The notes beneath the pieces were generated by a model. That model saw nothing but the letters and a program-made list of their open reading frames with translations, was not told the DNA's origin and searched no databases. Made by a program: the position numbers and the translations under genes. DNA of 64,000 nucleotides from Baylisascaris procyonis (taxonomy: Eukaryota; Nematoda; Chromadorea; Rhabditida; Ascarididae): the NCBI GenBank assembly GCA_037389465.1, contig JAZARR010000184.1, positions 558,001-622,000 of the forward strand, read 5' to 3'. Every line of letters begins with the position of its first letter. Position 1 is the stretch's first letter. Positions 50,501-61,593 of the stretch are shown piece after piece.

Positions 50501-52512
50501 TAAGAGATTGTTTTATTAAAATTTTAGAAAACATTTCTTTCTAAATGGAAGCAGTGTTGATAAATGATTCTGCCAAAGAAAAATCAGCACCTCTAAAATT
50601 TTGCATAAAGATCGTAGCAGCTTACTTGATTCTTAGCGACATTCTAGAGATACTTAACTTTAAAAGGCAGAGGAAATTAGCCCGATTCCCTACTTGGCCA
50701 ACAAAAACTGTTAGACTAAGGAGAAGAGAGTGAATTTGAGGAATTCCCGCCCATGAATTCGTTATAAGAGCGAGCAAGATATTCGGAGATCTCATGAGAT
50801 TTTTCGCCATTCTTTGCATTTTGCAAGCGAAGAAACATCATAAGCAAATGACCACTCTGAATAATAGCGCAGAATTTTTGACATCCCGCATAAAAACTCT
50901 TTTGCTATCCATTGTATGATATTCAGGTCTCTTATGAATAGTATATTGTTTCTCAGAGGTAGTATTATTTATGTCATGTAACTTAAGGAGAAGAATTTTG
51001 TTGGATTAAGTTGCTTTATGTTGATTCATGCTCAATGCTTCTAATTTATAGTTTTTTCCTCTTCGTTGCCATTCGAGAGTATTTTTTGTCACTGAAGAAT
51101 TGTTTCTGTTTCAAAACAATGATTAATCGTTGTTGAAATGGGCAGTGCTTACATTCACCTTGGGTCACTATGAGAGTACTTTTGTGAGTGACCAAAGGGA
51201 AATTTTCCCTTTTGATTTTCAAATGAGATAGGGATTACTTAATTAGGTCTATGCTCAAACGTTCAAATATGCTTCTGTTTTCTTTGACATTTCTGTCGCA
51301 AAAAGTGGACATTTCAAAAAAAGCATTTCATTTCCCGCCGGAAAATCTTCCGTGCGTGACTGCGGGCGTGATCTTGATCATCGACTAGATTACATTTTGC
51401 TGATCTCCCGGTAACGCATCAAACGCAATAAAATTGCTGAATTTTTGAATCGCCATTGTTCGCATACCAATTGAACCTGCTACATTCCGGTTGGTGAGCT
51501 TATCTCCTGCAACTGAAATACTACAAACACGTTAACCGCGCAATTACTTTTTTGCTGAGATCTCGTCACTCCTCATGTGCACATAATACAACACGCCTGA
51601 TAAACGTGTGCACCAATAATGAAACTAGTAGTCATAATTAAGCATTTTTAAGATTTACTAGTGGTCACTCTTCTCGCACATGGACTTTGTCCACTATTTG
51701 TATGGAAGGTGAAGCTTGTGGTATGACGTTACCATAATGTTGTAGGCTAGAACGTGAAATGCGACGGGCTGCGTCAGATGAAAGTTTCATAGTAGCAAAA
51801 AAAGTACAGAGAGAAAATTTTATGGTGGTCCTTCACATATTTTTTCATAAATTCGCATATGCAAGGCGTATTATAGGAAGCTCGTAACAGCGCACATGAA
51901 TGTGTCAGTGTCAATCTGCCTGCGGTTACTGTAGCTTCAATTCTGCAACGACAGGTTTCAGAATAACGAAATCTTGCGCACTTCGTTGAATGAGCTCTAG
52001 GCTAGATTTCAAATGCATCAACTTTAGAAATGTAAGCAATAAAATGGTATAAGATACGGTATAACATAAATCATACGGTCGATCGGGTGGTATATTGGAG
52101 CTAAGTGGCTTAGACAACAAATATTAAAAGTCCTAAAGGGGCAGAAGCGTATATCAAGTTCCGTCATGGTATGCATTAAATCTTGGTTGGGTTCTGAAGA
52201 ATTATGCTGCATACTAGTAAAGTTATGCGCACCTATATGGGCAATAATAACCTCATCATATTGCAGCACTCTGCAAATATAAATTTACAAACGAACGATA
52301 AAAGAATATTTCCTAACTTTGCACAAGTGATTGCTGAAATTGAAATGTGAAAACATTGCAGCATATATTTTGTTAATCGTTGGCGGTTGCAAAATTGCGG
52401 ACAATAAGCAAATAATCGAGATGCAATGAATCCTCCTATAATTGCTACTGCAAAATATGATACTGCGCAATGAAATTCTGCATTTTTAATAATGCAATTT
52501 TGCAATTAAATG
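44547..52512. other. Long stretch without a supported gene
   Basis: No exon could be supported. A 44-codon plus frame near 45756-45890, a plus frame at 46797-46997 next to a GTAAGA donor, and minus frames at 48715-49103 were considered and left unassigned. A dispersed-repeat segment lies at about 47420-47600 (CGGTAATGCTTCTTTCACGT next to TTTTGCGAAGCC). Confidence 0.45.
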
Positions 52513-52526
52513 TTTTTAATTTTCAG
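52513..52526 (+). promoter_or_regulatory. Probable trans-splice acceptor of the secreted precursor gene
   Basis: TTTTTAATTTTCAG, a near-perfect nematode-type acceptor, ends 20 bases before the ATG at 52547. There is no coding capacity upstream in phase, so it most likely receives a spliced leader, although a 5' UTR intron would look the same. Confidence 0.6.
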
Positions 52527-52546
52527 ATTTCTAAATTTCTTCACGT

Positions 52547-52640
52547 ATGGATAGGATCATGAGCAATACACTCACTGTTACATTATTATTGCTGATCACA
52601 TGTTGCAGCATTGCTCGAACGCGTTCGCCATTTAAAAAAG
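52547..52640 (+). CDS. Secreted basic peptide precursor, exon 1 (signal peptide)
   Basis: Exon 1 encodes 31 residues plus one base. After MDRIMSN comes a clear hydrophobic core (TLTVTLLLLITCCSIA) and then a basic RTRSPFKK, so cleavage near the SIA/RTR boundary is expected. The start is fixed by the acceptor 20 bases upstream and by being the first ATG. A second in-frame ATG four codons on would also give a signal peptide. The donor is AAAG|GTTTCT. Joined to exon 2 the product is 87 residues and should be secreted. No cysteines follow the signal peptide, which sets it apart from the ShKT protein in this window. Confidence 0.65.
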
Positions 52641-52958
52641 GTTTCTGCTTTTTAGAATCGCTCATATAACTCTCTTCTCTATTTCTTTTCGTTCATCTAA
52701 GTGAAATAAGAATTCTCAAACCATGTCAAAATGTTTTAAGAAATTTTCGAGCTTGAATGAACGTTTACTCATATGGGAAAGAGCAATATTTTCGCAGATA
52801 AAAGTGCGACTTCCTTTCGACTTTAGACAGTCAGCCTGGAAATGATGGTGAACCTTGTCTCAGCTTGGTTGGCTATGCTTTCTAACAGGACTTTGTTTAT
52901 CCGGAACACATCTTCATTATGTACATCTCGCAATCAATATTGATGAGTTGATTTTCAG

Positions 52959-53128
52959 ATATGATTCGTGATGACTATGACTATGCGCTGGAAGGTGTTG
53001 CAGTGGATTATGTCACAGTACGGCCAACAGTGAAACCCAAACATCAAAAGAATCGTCAAAAGGCGAACCATTTGTATGGAATGAAAAAATTCTTTTTCGA
53101 GACGAATCGTTTCCATCCACGAAAGTGA
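52959..53128 (+). CDS. Secreted basic peptide precursor, exon 2
   Basis: The strong acceptor GTTGATTTTCAG is followed by two bases that complete the codon left by exon 1, then 55 codons to TGA. The segment starts acidic with aromatic residues (DMIRDDYDYALEGVAVDY) and turns basic (PTVKPKHQKNRQKANHLY), with a C-terminal FFFETNRFHPRK preceded by MKK. Lys-Lys and Arg-Lys pairs at both ends of FFFETNRFHP, and the KK closing exon 1, could be proprotein convertase sites, so a neuropeptide or hormone precursor is a reasonable guess. No known nematode peptide family is recognised. A weak donor (CGAAA|GTGAAA) just before the stop could add another exon. Confidence 0.65.
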
Positions 53129-55376
53129 AACTCATCGAAAGCCAGAATATGAGAAGAATGATATTCGAGGATAGTTCGATGAAGTGATGATTCGAACTGA
53201 ATGTGGTCTTTCTTGCCAAACAAATGCACAGATCTGCCAATTGTAGACTGATGAGTGATGATGACGATCACTCACCATATGTAATGCAACACAAACAATC
53301 TGCTCAAGTGATTCATGTGCTTTTCAACGATTCAAAGAGGACTCTTAACAATTCATAGGATCCTGCATAAAATATCCAACATGATGCATTACATATGCTA
53401 ATCGTTAAGCGTTGTTATCAATTGGAGGTGGCATAGTATTGTTACGCACCTCTCTAATGGTTATAGATACTCACTGCTTCGAATTTGTTATGTTGGTGAT
53501 GGCGTTACCTGTTTGTAATCTAGCCGATAAAGAAGAGTGTTTCAGATTTGACTTCCACCGGTTTAGCTGAGAAGACAACTTTAAAAAGACGCTTTTTTTT
53601 TGCAAATTAGAGGTTTGGTTGAATTTGTTGAAAATTGAAAATCAAAAACTAAAGTTTGACACAGCAATTATAACACCTAATATGAATCTTCTAACTGCAT
53701 CAACATTTTTTTCACATTTTTCAACCTTTAGATATAATGGGCATTCAGAAACTCATTGCTTTACTGCGTTTGCTATCTCCACTCAAGGTGACGTCATCGC
53801 AATGTTAATACACAATGAAATGGTCTCTCAAATAGTGTTGTTTCTTCATATTCATCACTGTTGTATTGATATATCTTAAGTTAAGAGGGCAACTGATCGA
53901 GGATCAGAGCGTTCACAACGGGAGTTGAATCTCATTTGAGCGCAGATTTTCACTGTCTTTCACCTTTATGCGAATGCTGTTCGTTTTTAGTCTTCAGAAA
54001 AAGGGAAATTTCTAGTAAAAATTTCAATAATCCTTCATTGACATCAATATTAACCTATTTATAGTAAGTCGTTCATCAATATAGAGGGAAATTAACCCTA
54101 TTTGGAGTTTCTAAGTTACGTTTGTCAGCTTTAAGAGTAATTTTTCACTCACATCTGTCAAGTGAACGATACGAAAAGGGCATATGTGGAGTTGTTCCAT
54201 TCGCTGCTTCTACGTTGTTATTGTTATTGTTGTTGTTGCCATCTTTTCCAAATTGATCACTATTCAGCTCTTTATTGACAGTGCATTCACTTTTATTCGC
54301 TGTCACATACCTGAATTGTCCGTGTTCATTCAAGGTGCAGAGATATGGATGAGTATCAAACTGGATTGCCTTAAAAATCGTAATTTAAGCTGCTTCTTAA
54401 CATTTGTTTTCGTTATTCCCAGAGGGCTATTGACGACCACTAAACGATGACTATTCGTTTTGTCTCCCCATTTTTTTTAAACACTCTTCTGGCATCGTTT
54501 CCATTATTGCAGCAACACAGAAATTTGAGCCGTTGACCAAACATCAAATCTTTCCTTCACTTTATAAATATTATATAGACAAATCATTGTCGAATGTCTC
54601 ACCCAATTCATTTAATTTATTTGAATTTGTTCGAATTCTTTGAGTAGCATCAAACACGTTTATGATTGGAAACGTCTTTTCGTTAGCGTTTACTTATGTG
54701 ATCTCATCATTGTTCGTTTTTGCTAATTTCTTGAATGAAATTTTTTTCGATTTGGCCAATTTTGCGATATAAATAATCTTGGTTTCCCAGCCTTTTTCAA
54801 GCTTTTTTAGAATAGAGAACTGAGATGCTTCCTTCCTCCGCTCCCTCATTTTTCTTCCAAGAGCGCGAGTTATGTGTTATTAGCACATTAAATTAAAAGT
54901 GATCGAATCACCAATGACATTATTTTATGAATGCCTCTTTTAATAAAGTTATAATTACCATGAAAGACTAATTGGTCTCCAAATATCAAAGAAAAAGCAA
55001 CCAAAGAACACGTTTAAATATTTGCTAAAATACTGATGTGCCTAACCGACTCTTCGGTTAAAATATCGGTGGCGGCGGAATAATGCATTGATATGTTTGT
55101 TATCATGTTATCGTTCAGACCGTTCCACTGCGCAAATTTTCATACCCTTTAGCTTTACAAGAAATAGATTAACTGATCTAGAATTCATCCTCTAGATCCC
55201 ATTAGGTGATAAATTTCAGCAGCGTTGCACTTCTGGCCCGAAGAGGGGATCTTAAAAAAGCCAAACAAACTGCATGCAAGCATATAAAAACACACACGAT
55301 ATATGTACAACCAAACCTTCAGATAGAAATTTAAAAGAAAGCATCTAACAAAGTAGATATTTATTTTCTGTTGCAG
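53129..55376. other. Intergenic stretch, nothing assigned
   Basis: No supported gene. A TTG/TTA trinucleotide repeat lies at 54214-54240. Frames at 53619-53879 and 54184-54450 (plus) have no motif. Confidence 0.5.
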
Positions 55377-55514
55377 ATATTTGCAAGGCTAAAAATCATC
55401 TTTTATTTTGTGAGTTTTTATATCGGATTGCTCTCCATATTTTTATGCCGTTTTGCAAATTTCTGCAAAAGCAAAGAGATGCGCAAAAATGCTGTGAAGA
55501 TGAAAACATTTTGA
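55377..55514 (+). CDS. Candidate membrane-segment exon
   Basis: An excellent acceptor (TTATTTTCTGTTGCAG) is followed by 45 codons to TGA: a likely transmembrane helix (LKIIFYFVSFYIGLLSIFLC) and a basic tail (KSKEMRKNAVKMK). The FY-x3-FY pattern loosely recalls the Na,K-ATPase beta-subunit helix, but the downstream region does not. A GTGAGT donor after 33 bases would make a much shorter exon instead. The second half overlaps a degenerate dispersed repeat on the minus strand. Confidence 0.25.
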   Translation: MFARLKIIFYFVSFYIGLLSIFLCRFANFCKSKEMRKNAVKMKTF

Positions 55515-55670
55515 GCAACAAATGATATAAGTCTCGCTATAGCCCACATTATAGGCGTTAAATTTTGTTGCCTTATCCGCACTAATTCTTGAGTTGAAAT
55601 CATCAGGTGATGTCCGTGCAACCATACATGCACACAGGCAAACATCTCCATAATGCACTTTAACAATCAA
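55500..55670 (-). repeat. Dispersed repeat, degenerate copy
   Basis: In minus orientation it shows GTTTGCCTGTGTGCATGTAT followed by a GATTTCAACTCAAGAATT block, paralleling the same order of blocks near 9600. Similarity is partial. Confidence 0.35.
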
Positions 55671-56728
55671 ATTAGCAAAAGGGGAAAGAAATCGAGGGAA
55701 TGAGGGATTCAGTTAAACTTATTTCAGTGTTGAATGAAATGACTGAGAAGGGATTTGGTGCATCGTACCAATTGTTGTATGACATGTTTGATTGCTTCCT
55801 AAGCGTTGAGCATGTTCTTTTCGTTTCGAGGCAAATTAGGGCAATGTTGCGAATAACATCATCAAAGTTGATACAGCAGTTCCGAGGAGGCACAAGGAAT
55901 ATTTAAATATGTAATCGGATTCAAACAGTCATTACTTCTTTAAGCACATATAGGAGTACCAGAATAAATATAAAAAAATTAATGACAATATTTTTCACAC
56001 AAGTTCAATACATTGCCGGCAGTATAGAGCGCTAAATTCAAATCAGCAATCGTTTGAATGAAAATTTTGCAAAAATATACTATAATTTGTTTCGCAGCGA
56101 TTTCGCAACCTTATGTGCAGTTTGCAATAGCAATTTTCCGATTACTGTCAGGTGTTCTCATTGTGAAAGCACAAGAACTCGATACATCTATAGAATTGCA
56201 TCTGTGAAAACAATATTAGTTTAATACAGTAGTTGAAGTGTGAGTATAAACAATATCCGTTCATAAAATTTCAACGACTTATTTATGTTTTCGGTGGTTG
56301 CAAGCAAACAAGAAGGATAAACGCAAATTAGATGTATCGACTAAATATACCTTGATGAGGTGATAGAAATCATTATTCTCTGAATGAGTTTTGGGGAATG
56401 ACTCAATAAACGCACTCGTCGCCTCCGAAATTTATTGCAAGAACGACACAGGAGAGACATTTAGTTGTGAATATTATGACACCATTTCATTTTTTTTTTG
56501 CACAATGTTTCTTTTCTATTCGAGCAATCCTTTTTGTAAATTTCGTATTTTATTTTACCAAATTTCTTTTAGTGTTATACATAAATTATTCCATAGACGA
56601 TCAATCAACGAGCTCATTTTTGTCAAAAATGGAACATTTTATTCACATTAGTCACATTTTTTCTGCTTATTCTGTAATCAGCCTGAACTCACACCCATCG
56701 TAGAAGAGAACAAACATCCGTCGTTTGA
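55515..56728. other. Intergenic stretch, nothing assigned
   Basis: Apart from the repeat copy at 55500-55670, no feature is recognised. Frames at 55672-55906 and 56391-56703 are T-rich or lack splice signals. Confidence 0.5.
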
Positions 56729-56965
56729 CTATCGATTCATGAAGTTGGGCTCAGTAGGATACATTCCATTAGTATGATTTTTTGATTGCTGAAGTTGCAC
56801 GAATGCGCTAGCAAAGATTCCTACGAGGGAGTGCTGAGTTCTTCTGCCAGATATATTGCCGTCGTAGGATAAGCTGAGCCACCAAATGATCCCATTATAG
56901 TTGTGCAAACGCGTTGCTGAGAAAACTGCTCTCGAGTAAAAATGAGTACGATTCGGATACTTCAT
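56729..56965 (-). CDS. Candidate ORF, unknown protein
   Basis: A 78-codon minus-strand frame from ATG at 56965 has a varied composition unlike the A+T-driven frames nearby (AVFSATRLHNYNGIIWWL, then SLSYDGNISGRRTQHS, then an NG/NR-rich end). No strong acceptor precedes it, and a second frame is open over its first third. The AVFSATR motif loosely recalls C1q-like beta strands, but the rest does not support that. Confidence 0.28.
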   Translation of the reverse strand: MKYPNRTHFYSRAVFSATRLHNYNGIIWWLSLSYDGNISGRRTQHSLVGIFASAFVQLQQSKNHTNGMYPTEPNFMNR

Positions 56966-57962
56966 CAGGTATACGGGGGATTATTTTCATTAACGCGCAA
57001 GTTCACACAAAGCCCTTCTGCAGGCACTCAATATGGTCATAAAAACTCAATTGTTTTTGCAGCTTCTAATCAAAATACACGATTTATCTGATTACAGAGG
57101 CAATCGGATAAGCGAAGCAATATAACTCTCAACGGGTCGAAACTGTAGCGACGAGTCGCATGAAATAGAAGTGGAAAATTTCCTGTGACAGCAGAATTTT
57201 TTGGAATGAACCTTAATGACCACAAAACATCATCAATACGGACTTATTTGGGAGATGACGATGAATGACGCGGTGATGATGCTATTCGACGACGCAGTTT
57301 GCCGCGACTGCAACCGATGTGAAGTCGTTTGGGCATGAATAGGTGCCACCCCCTTTTGTTACGAACTTCTGTCTTGCACTTTAAAGACTTTGAAGCATTA
57401 CTCATCACTAAACAGAAACGGAAAGCAAGAAGTGCAACAAAACATTTGCCGGGCAGGAAGTCTCGGAATTAATGAAGAAGAACAAACATTTGAAATAAAA
57501 GGCACGATACCGTAATACCTCATTACCACCGTAATGCCATGAAGTCTCATCTTATCTATACGGTAAGAAATTTGGACGGTCTCATAGTTGTCAAACTCGT
57601 TGCAATTTTGCGAAATTTTCAGAAATCACTCGGCTTTGAAACATTCAATAAACATTGACAAAAAATTACAGTATCATTAAGACTTCTAGCTATCTTGCAA
57701 AAAATTTAGCGAAACCTCCTCGTCACTTACGAACGATTGAAATGAACGCTTCACATCAATCAAATATTTTGTGGAATTTTGAAATTAATCCCTACAGTTT
57801 TCAAACTTTGAAATTCTCCTCGAAAGTTTGTGAGTTGTTTAAAGTTTTAGGAGGCCAAAGAGAATTTAGTACATTGTTCATGTGTTTTTTGCAAAATTTT
57901 GTCAAATATGGCATCACTCAGGTTTACGGATTGCAATTTAAGCCGACAAAAATAATTTAAAG
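56966..57962. other. Intergenic stretch, nothing assigned
   Basis: No supported gene. GGCAATCGGATAAG at about 57101-57114 is shared with 19403-19416, a short repeated string. The 101-codon frame at 57655-57960 is A+T-driven. Confidence 0.45.
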
Positions 57963-58217
57963 TTTATTCACTGCGATCACCAATTTGAATATTGATGTCG
58001 CGTTAAATCCCCGGTATACGCATGAGCAACATGAAGTATTTTTCCGCCTCAGTGAGCCAAGCGAAAGGGCAACATTCACTTCATGGAAATCGGTGAGCGC
58101 CGATTTTACACAGCTGTTTTGGATATTGATCTGGGCGTTCAACAATGCGCTTATAAAAAGCAGCGCTGACATAGTCGGATCATTCAACGAAAAGATTGAA
58201 TCCTGCTGTGATCTGCG
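57963..58217 (+). CDS. Candidate exon of an unknown gene upstream of the ShKT gene
   Basis: After a weak acceptor (AATTTAAAG) one frame is open for 84 codons and ends at a good donor (CTGCG|GTAAGC) leaving two bases. The peptide has a protein-like mix (NLNIDVALNPRYTHEQHE, then SEPSERATFTSWKSVSAD, then a hydrophobic LFWILIWAFNNALI segment). The minus strand is open here too, but only the plus frame ends at a consensus splice site. Family unknown. It may instead begin at the stronger acceptor CCGCCTCAG ending at 58052. Confidence 0.35.
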
Positions 58218-58517
58218 GTAAGCTGCAATATTTGTGCTTCTACAATACGCTATGCAGTTGCGCAGTTATCTCTCTATATCTCCTCTTTTCCACGAACTGT
58301 TACTAGCAAAACGCTCAGTTCTAACTGGAGATAGTTACATTTTTTTGATAATTTCCAGTCATTTTTATGACTAGTAAACTCTAAAGCTCCAGCTAAGGTG
58401 CACTTATACGAAAGTAGTTTCACATCTGCAAATTAAAATAACGTTTCTAGCAATCGGGGCGAACAATGAATCAGAGAATATTGTGAATTCATTTTTGCAT
58501 ATATTTTTTGCTCGAAG

Positions 58518-58749
58518 AAATTTATGGACGGTTTGTCAGGTTAGTGCAATGTGGAAGCGTTTGGCCGTCTATTGCAAGTGTTTTTATGCTGAGGCTGTCA
58601 AACTGCACTACTTCTCAAATAGCGGAATTCCTGAAAAGGGTTGTCCCCCAGCCTTTGAACAGTTTATGAGGTACGGCATACCCCTCGAGCCGGGTACAGT
58701 GTCAGAAGTTGTGGCGATGGTTGTAGATTTGATGTATTGTGCTGGTTGA
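58518..58749 (+). CDS. Candidate terminal exon of the same unknown gene
   Basis: The acceptor TTTTTTGCTCGAAG takes one base, matching the two-base exit of the previous candidate, and 76 codons run to TGA (LWTVCQVSAMWKRLAVYCK, then CPPAFEQFMRYGIPLEPG, then TVSEVVAMVVDLMYCAG). The composition and codon variety are among the most protein-like in the window. The stop lies 160 bases before the leader of the ShKT gene on the same strand. No family is recognised. Confidence 0.4.
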
Positions 58750-58894
58750 TCGACGCTAATAGACTCATCGATATATTGCTGATACCTCCTTGATTGACAC
58801 CTATTTGCACTGCATTAAGTTACTTATGAACAACGTTTGCAAGGTCCCAAATAGAATATTAGATATCACAACCCTAATCCCTAAAATCTTCTTC

Positions 58895-58909
58895 ATTAAC
58901 GCTTTGTAG
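58895..58909 (+). promoter_or_regulatory. Probable trans-splice acceptor of the ShKT gene
   Basis: ATTAACGCTTTGTAG ends 22 bases before the ATG at 58932. The short leader and absence of an in-phase upstream exon suggest spliced-leader addition. Confidence 0.5.
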
Positions 58910-58931
58910 TTTCTGGGGAATGTGTGGAAAG

Positions 58932-58983
58932 ATGAATGTCGTTTATACTCTCGCAACAATCTTCGTACTCGCTATAGCGCAAG
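58932..58983 (+). CDS. ShKT-domain secreted protein, exon 1 (signal peptide)
   Basis: This exon encodes MNVVYTLATIFVLAIAQ, a compact signal peptide, plus one base before the donor CAAG|GTATGC. It is the first of five exons, all joined in the same phase (one base left, two taken), which is typical of modular secreted proteins built by exon shuffling. The whole product is 124 residues and should be secreted. ShKT modules are small disulfide-knotted domains named after a sea anemone potassium-channel blocker. In nematodes they occur in many secreted and cuticle-associated proteins, and channel blocking cannot be assumed. The start is fixed by the acceptor 22 bases upstream. Confidence 0.85.
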
Positions 58984-59502
58984 GTATGCATGCGTTCATT
59001 CCTTATTTACATAGATATTAATTGTCATTTCTGCTCGTCGTATGATCTGTTGTCTTTATTTCACTATTCGATACGACCACCTTTCTTTTGAAACTAAGAA
59101 AATGCGCTTGGCTCAAATTCACAGAAACAAACAGACATAGGTCCTATGAAAACCAGTGGAATCCCAGACGCTGCTTAACAAATTATAAAGAGCCGTACAG
59201 CTTAGAGAGATAGACAAAGCCAGAAGATGCTGGAAATGGGAGAGAATCAGCAAGAAAAATGTTTTTTAAATGTGAGTACCAAAGAAAGGGGATGAACAAT
59301 TCCACAGGTTCCTTTTTACTTCGCCAACCTTCATAAAACTGATCAGGCGATTACTCTTTTCTAGGAACGCATTTCACATTCAAACTCATGAATGCTCTCA
59401 TGGTAATAAAATAAGCTCTCAAATACTAAATGCCATTCATTGGTCATACTATATGACAACTGGAGATGGGCTAAAGACGAAAGCATATCTCGTGCCAGTT
59501 AG

Positions 59503-59575
59503 ATGGCATGACATGCGCTTTGGCACTTCCACTCACGATGCTGAAGAACTAACTGCTTGAATTGCAACAAATAGC
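59503..59575 (-). repeat. Dispersed repeat, conserved 3' block, inside a ShKT intron
   Basis: GGCATGACATGCGCTTTGGC and the following TTGAATTGCAACAAATAGC align with 22171-22245 and 42664-42732. It lies in the first intron of the ShKT gene. A CGGACAGACAGACAAACGCA block at about 59770 is probably the same element. Confidence 0.5.
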
Positions 59576-60219
59576 AAGAATATATTTGCATATGCTAACT
59601 AATCTATCAGGACATACGGAAGTTCCAATGAAGATCCATTTTTTTGTAATACGATTGGCAGCTAGTGTCAAAAGTCTTGCAAAATAGAAGGACTGACTTC
59701 GACAATAGCACAAACGGCATTCAAATATCATAGTTCTGCTTTTCGTGATTCCCAACTTTGACCGCCGGACCGGACAGACAGACAAACGCACCATTATATA
59801 TAGACAAAGTGGATGTAATGTCACGCGGACGCAAAGTTTTAGAAGTTCTAAAAATAAATTAATTCAATATTTTCAAAATTTTGCGTTTGCAAATATTAGC
59901 TTCTATACGAAACGATTACTCTTTTATTTTCTGTTCCATTACCATTCGATAACCACCATCATCAGCCTCTACTGGGAAATCAATGCATAATATGATCCGA
60001 TTCGAACGCTTATGCATAATTGTGCGTATAGATATATGGCCTCCTATCATATAATGCATCTGCTTTAAAACTTTAGCGATTGAATAGCAATGCTATTTGC
60101 AATACTTTTTACTTGTTGTGACATTTAAGTTGCAGATTTGTAAATAACTGAGATGATAGGGACTTTTAGAATTGCTGAAATATAGATGTAACTAAGGTAG
60201 CTTCTTTTATGATTTTTAG

Positions 60220-60258
60220 ATGATGTGCTGCAAGTGACCAACATCACGGATGAAAAAG
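60220..60258 (+). CDS. ShKT-domain secreted protein, exon 2 (linker)
   Basis: A 39-base exon follows the acceptor GATTTTTAG and ends at AAAAG|GTGAGC, in the phase shared by all junctions of this gene. It encodes a short acidic linker (DDVLQVTNITDEK) with one potential N-glycosylation site (NIT). It has no cysteines. The exon is small enough that it could be optional. Confidence 0.7.
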
Positions 60259-60911
60259 GTGAGCCCAATCTCAAGAAGCGATACGTGCGTTTCAAACTCT
60301 TTCGTTTTAGTGCTAATATTTCAAAAAACTTTATTACAGGATCAGCATTTTAGATGAATATAAAGAGAAAGTATAGCATACAGAATGCTCAGGGGGGTTT
60401 GGAGTTGGTGAAGAAGGCAAAAGAGGATAAGAAGCAGTCTAGGAACAAAATGTGGTCAAGAATCGATGACTTTAAAGGGTCTTTAGGAAACTTTTGAAAG
60501 AGCGTTTAAGAGACCTACAGAGATGTATATAAAATTGCGTGGTAAGTTCCAGTGGAAACAGTAAAAAAGATTGGAACTGACTGCAGGTGAAATACAGATT
60601 TCTTCAAAGGGAACGCGGGATGGAGCTCTGAATTTAGTTTTCTAAACACAAATCGGTGAGTAATTCTGAAAAAAACAATGGAATGTGTTATTTTCTGCGA
60701 ATGATTGCCATCAAAATACCTCTGAGAAATTCTGGAAAGCTCAGTTTTGAACTTTGCTGAGAAATAACCTGCACAATCGCATTCTCCAGAGCAATTTTTC
60801 AATTGCTTTTAAAGAGATATAAAATTCGTTATAATAGGTGAAATTTAAACACCTTTTTCCAACTAGTAAACTCCCCACAGAGTGCAGTGACTATCATTGA
60901 ATGATTTTCAG

Positions 60912-60965
60912 CATATGGCGAACAATACTGCAGGAATCTTTGTGGCAAGTGTCCGTTTCTCGATG
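60912..60965 (+). CDS. ShKT-domain secreted protein, exon 3 (partial ShKT)
   Basis: Bounded by GATTTTCAG and GATG|GTAAGC, the exon encodes YGEQYCRNLCGKCPFLD. The CxxxCxxC spacing is the C-terminal half of a ShKT domain; the three N-terminal cysteines expected before it are absent from exons 1 and 2. Either an upstream exon with one base in and one out is missed between 60259 and 60903, where I see no suitable cysteine-bearing frame, or this is a degenerate domain whose three cysteines pair otherwise. Confidence 0.8.
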
Positions 60966-61476
60966 GTAAGCAAATGCTTTTAACAGTTCATTTCTATGGA
61001 GGGATTTCATTTATGCTTTCTATTATTTCAGTTATTTCTGCATCAGATATACATAAACAACATATAGCCATGTATATGTATACCTATGGCAAACGTTCAT
61101 TGCTAAGTTGCGCAGCGGTCAGTGTGCGCTAATCTTGACCATTTCTTGAAACAAACGGACGAAATCAGTCACCAAATCGAACTTTCCCTGTTGCACAAGT
61201 TAAAAAAAGGGTTTATCGCATACTGTTAATGCGATGTTCATGCGCGAGATGGATCATGTCCAAAGTGGTCAGATATTAGAAAAGGCAGGAGTGGGTTGCA
61301 AAAGGAATGGTTATTGCCGACCACCGCTGCCGTTGCAAAAACTCGACTTTTATATGTTGTGACATTACACTCTTCGGCACTGTCGCTTAATTTAATTCAT
61401 TTTAAAATGTTGCAGTGAAATTCCTTACGTCGCTGGTCAAAACTGCTAACAATTCAAATATTGTTTCTAATTTCAG

Positions 61477-61593
61477 ACTGTAAGGATGACTCTGCACCAG
61501 GACACTGTAATTTCGTGAAATCAAATGATCTATGCGATAAAGGAGAAAATAAATTCGGTTGCACAAAATCGTGTGGCTACTGCCCACCACCAT
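61477..61593 (+). CDS. ShKT-domain secreted protein, exon 4 (complete ShKT)
   Basis: The acceptor TCTAATTTCAG and donor CCAT|GTAAGT enclose one full ShKT domain: CKDDSAPGHC, then DLC, then FGCTKSCGYC. The six cysteines have the standard order and the CxxxCxxC end, and the CKD opening is typical. A short proline linker follows. One exon per domain fits the family. Confidence 0.93.

Noticed and set aside
53089..53125. KKFFFET end of the secreted precursor as a neurotrophin-like signature
   Set aside because: The precursor has no cysteines after the signal peptide, whereas neurotrophins need a cystine knot; the resemblance is a few residues.
55377..55445. Na,K-ATPase beta-subunit transmembrane helix
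   Set aside because: Only the aromatic spacing is vaguely similar, and the following basic tail and stop are incompatible with an ectodomain.
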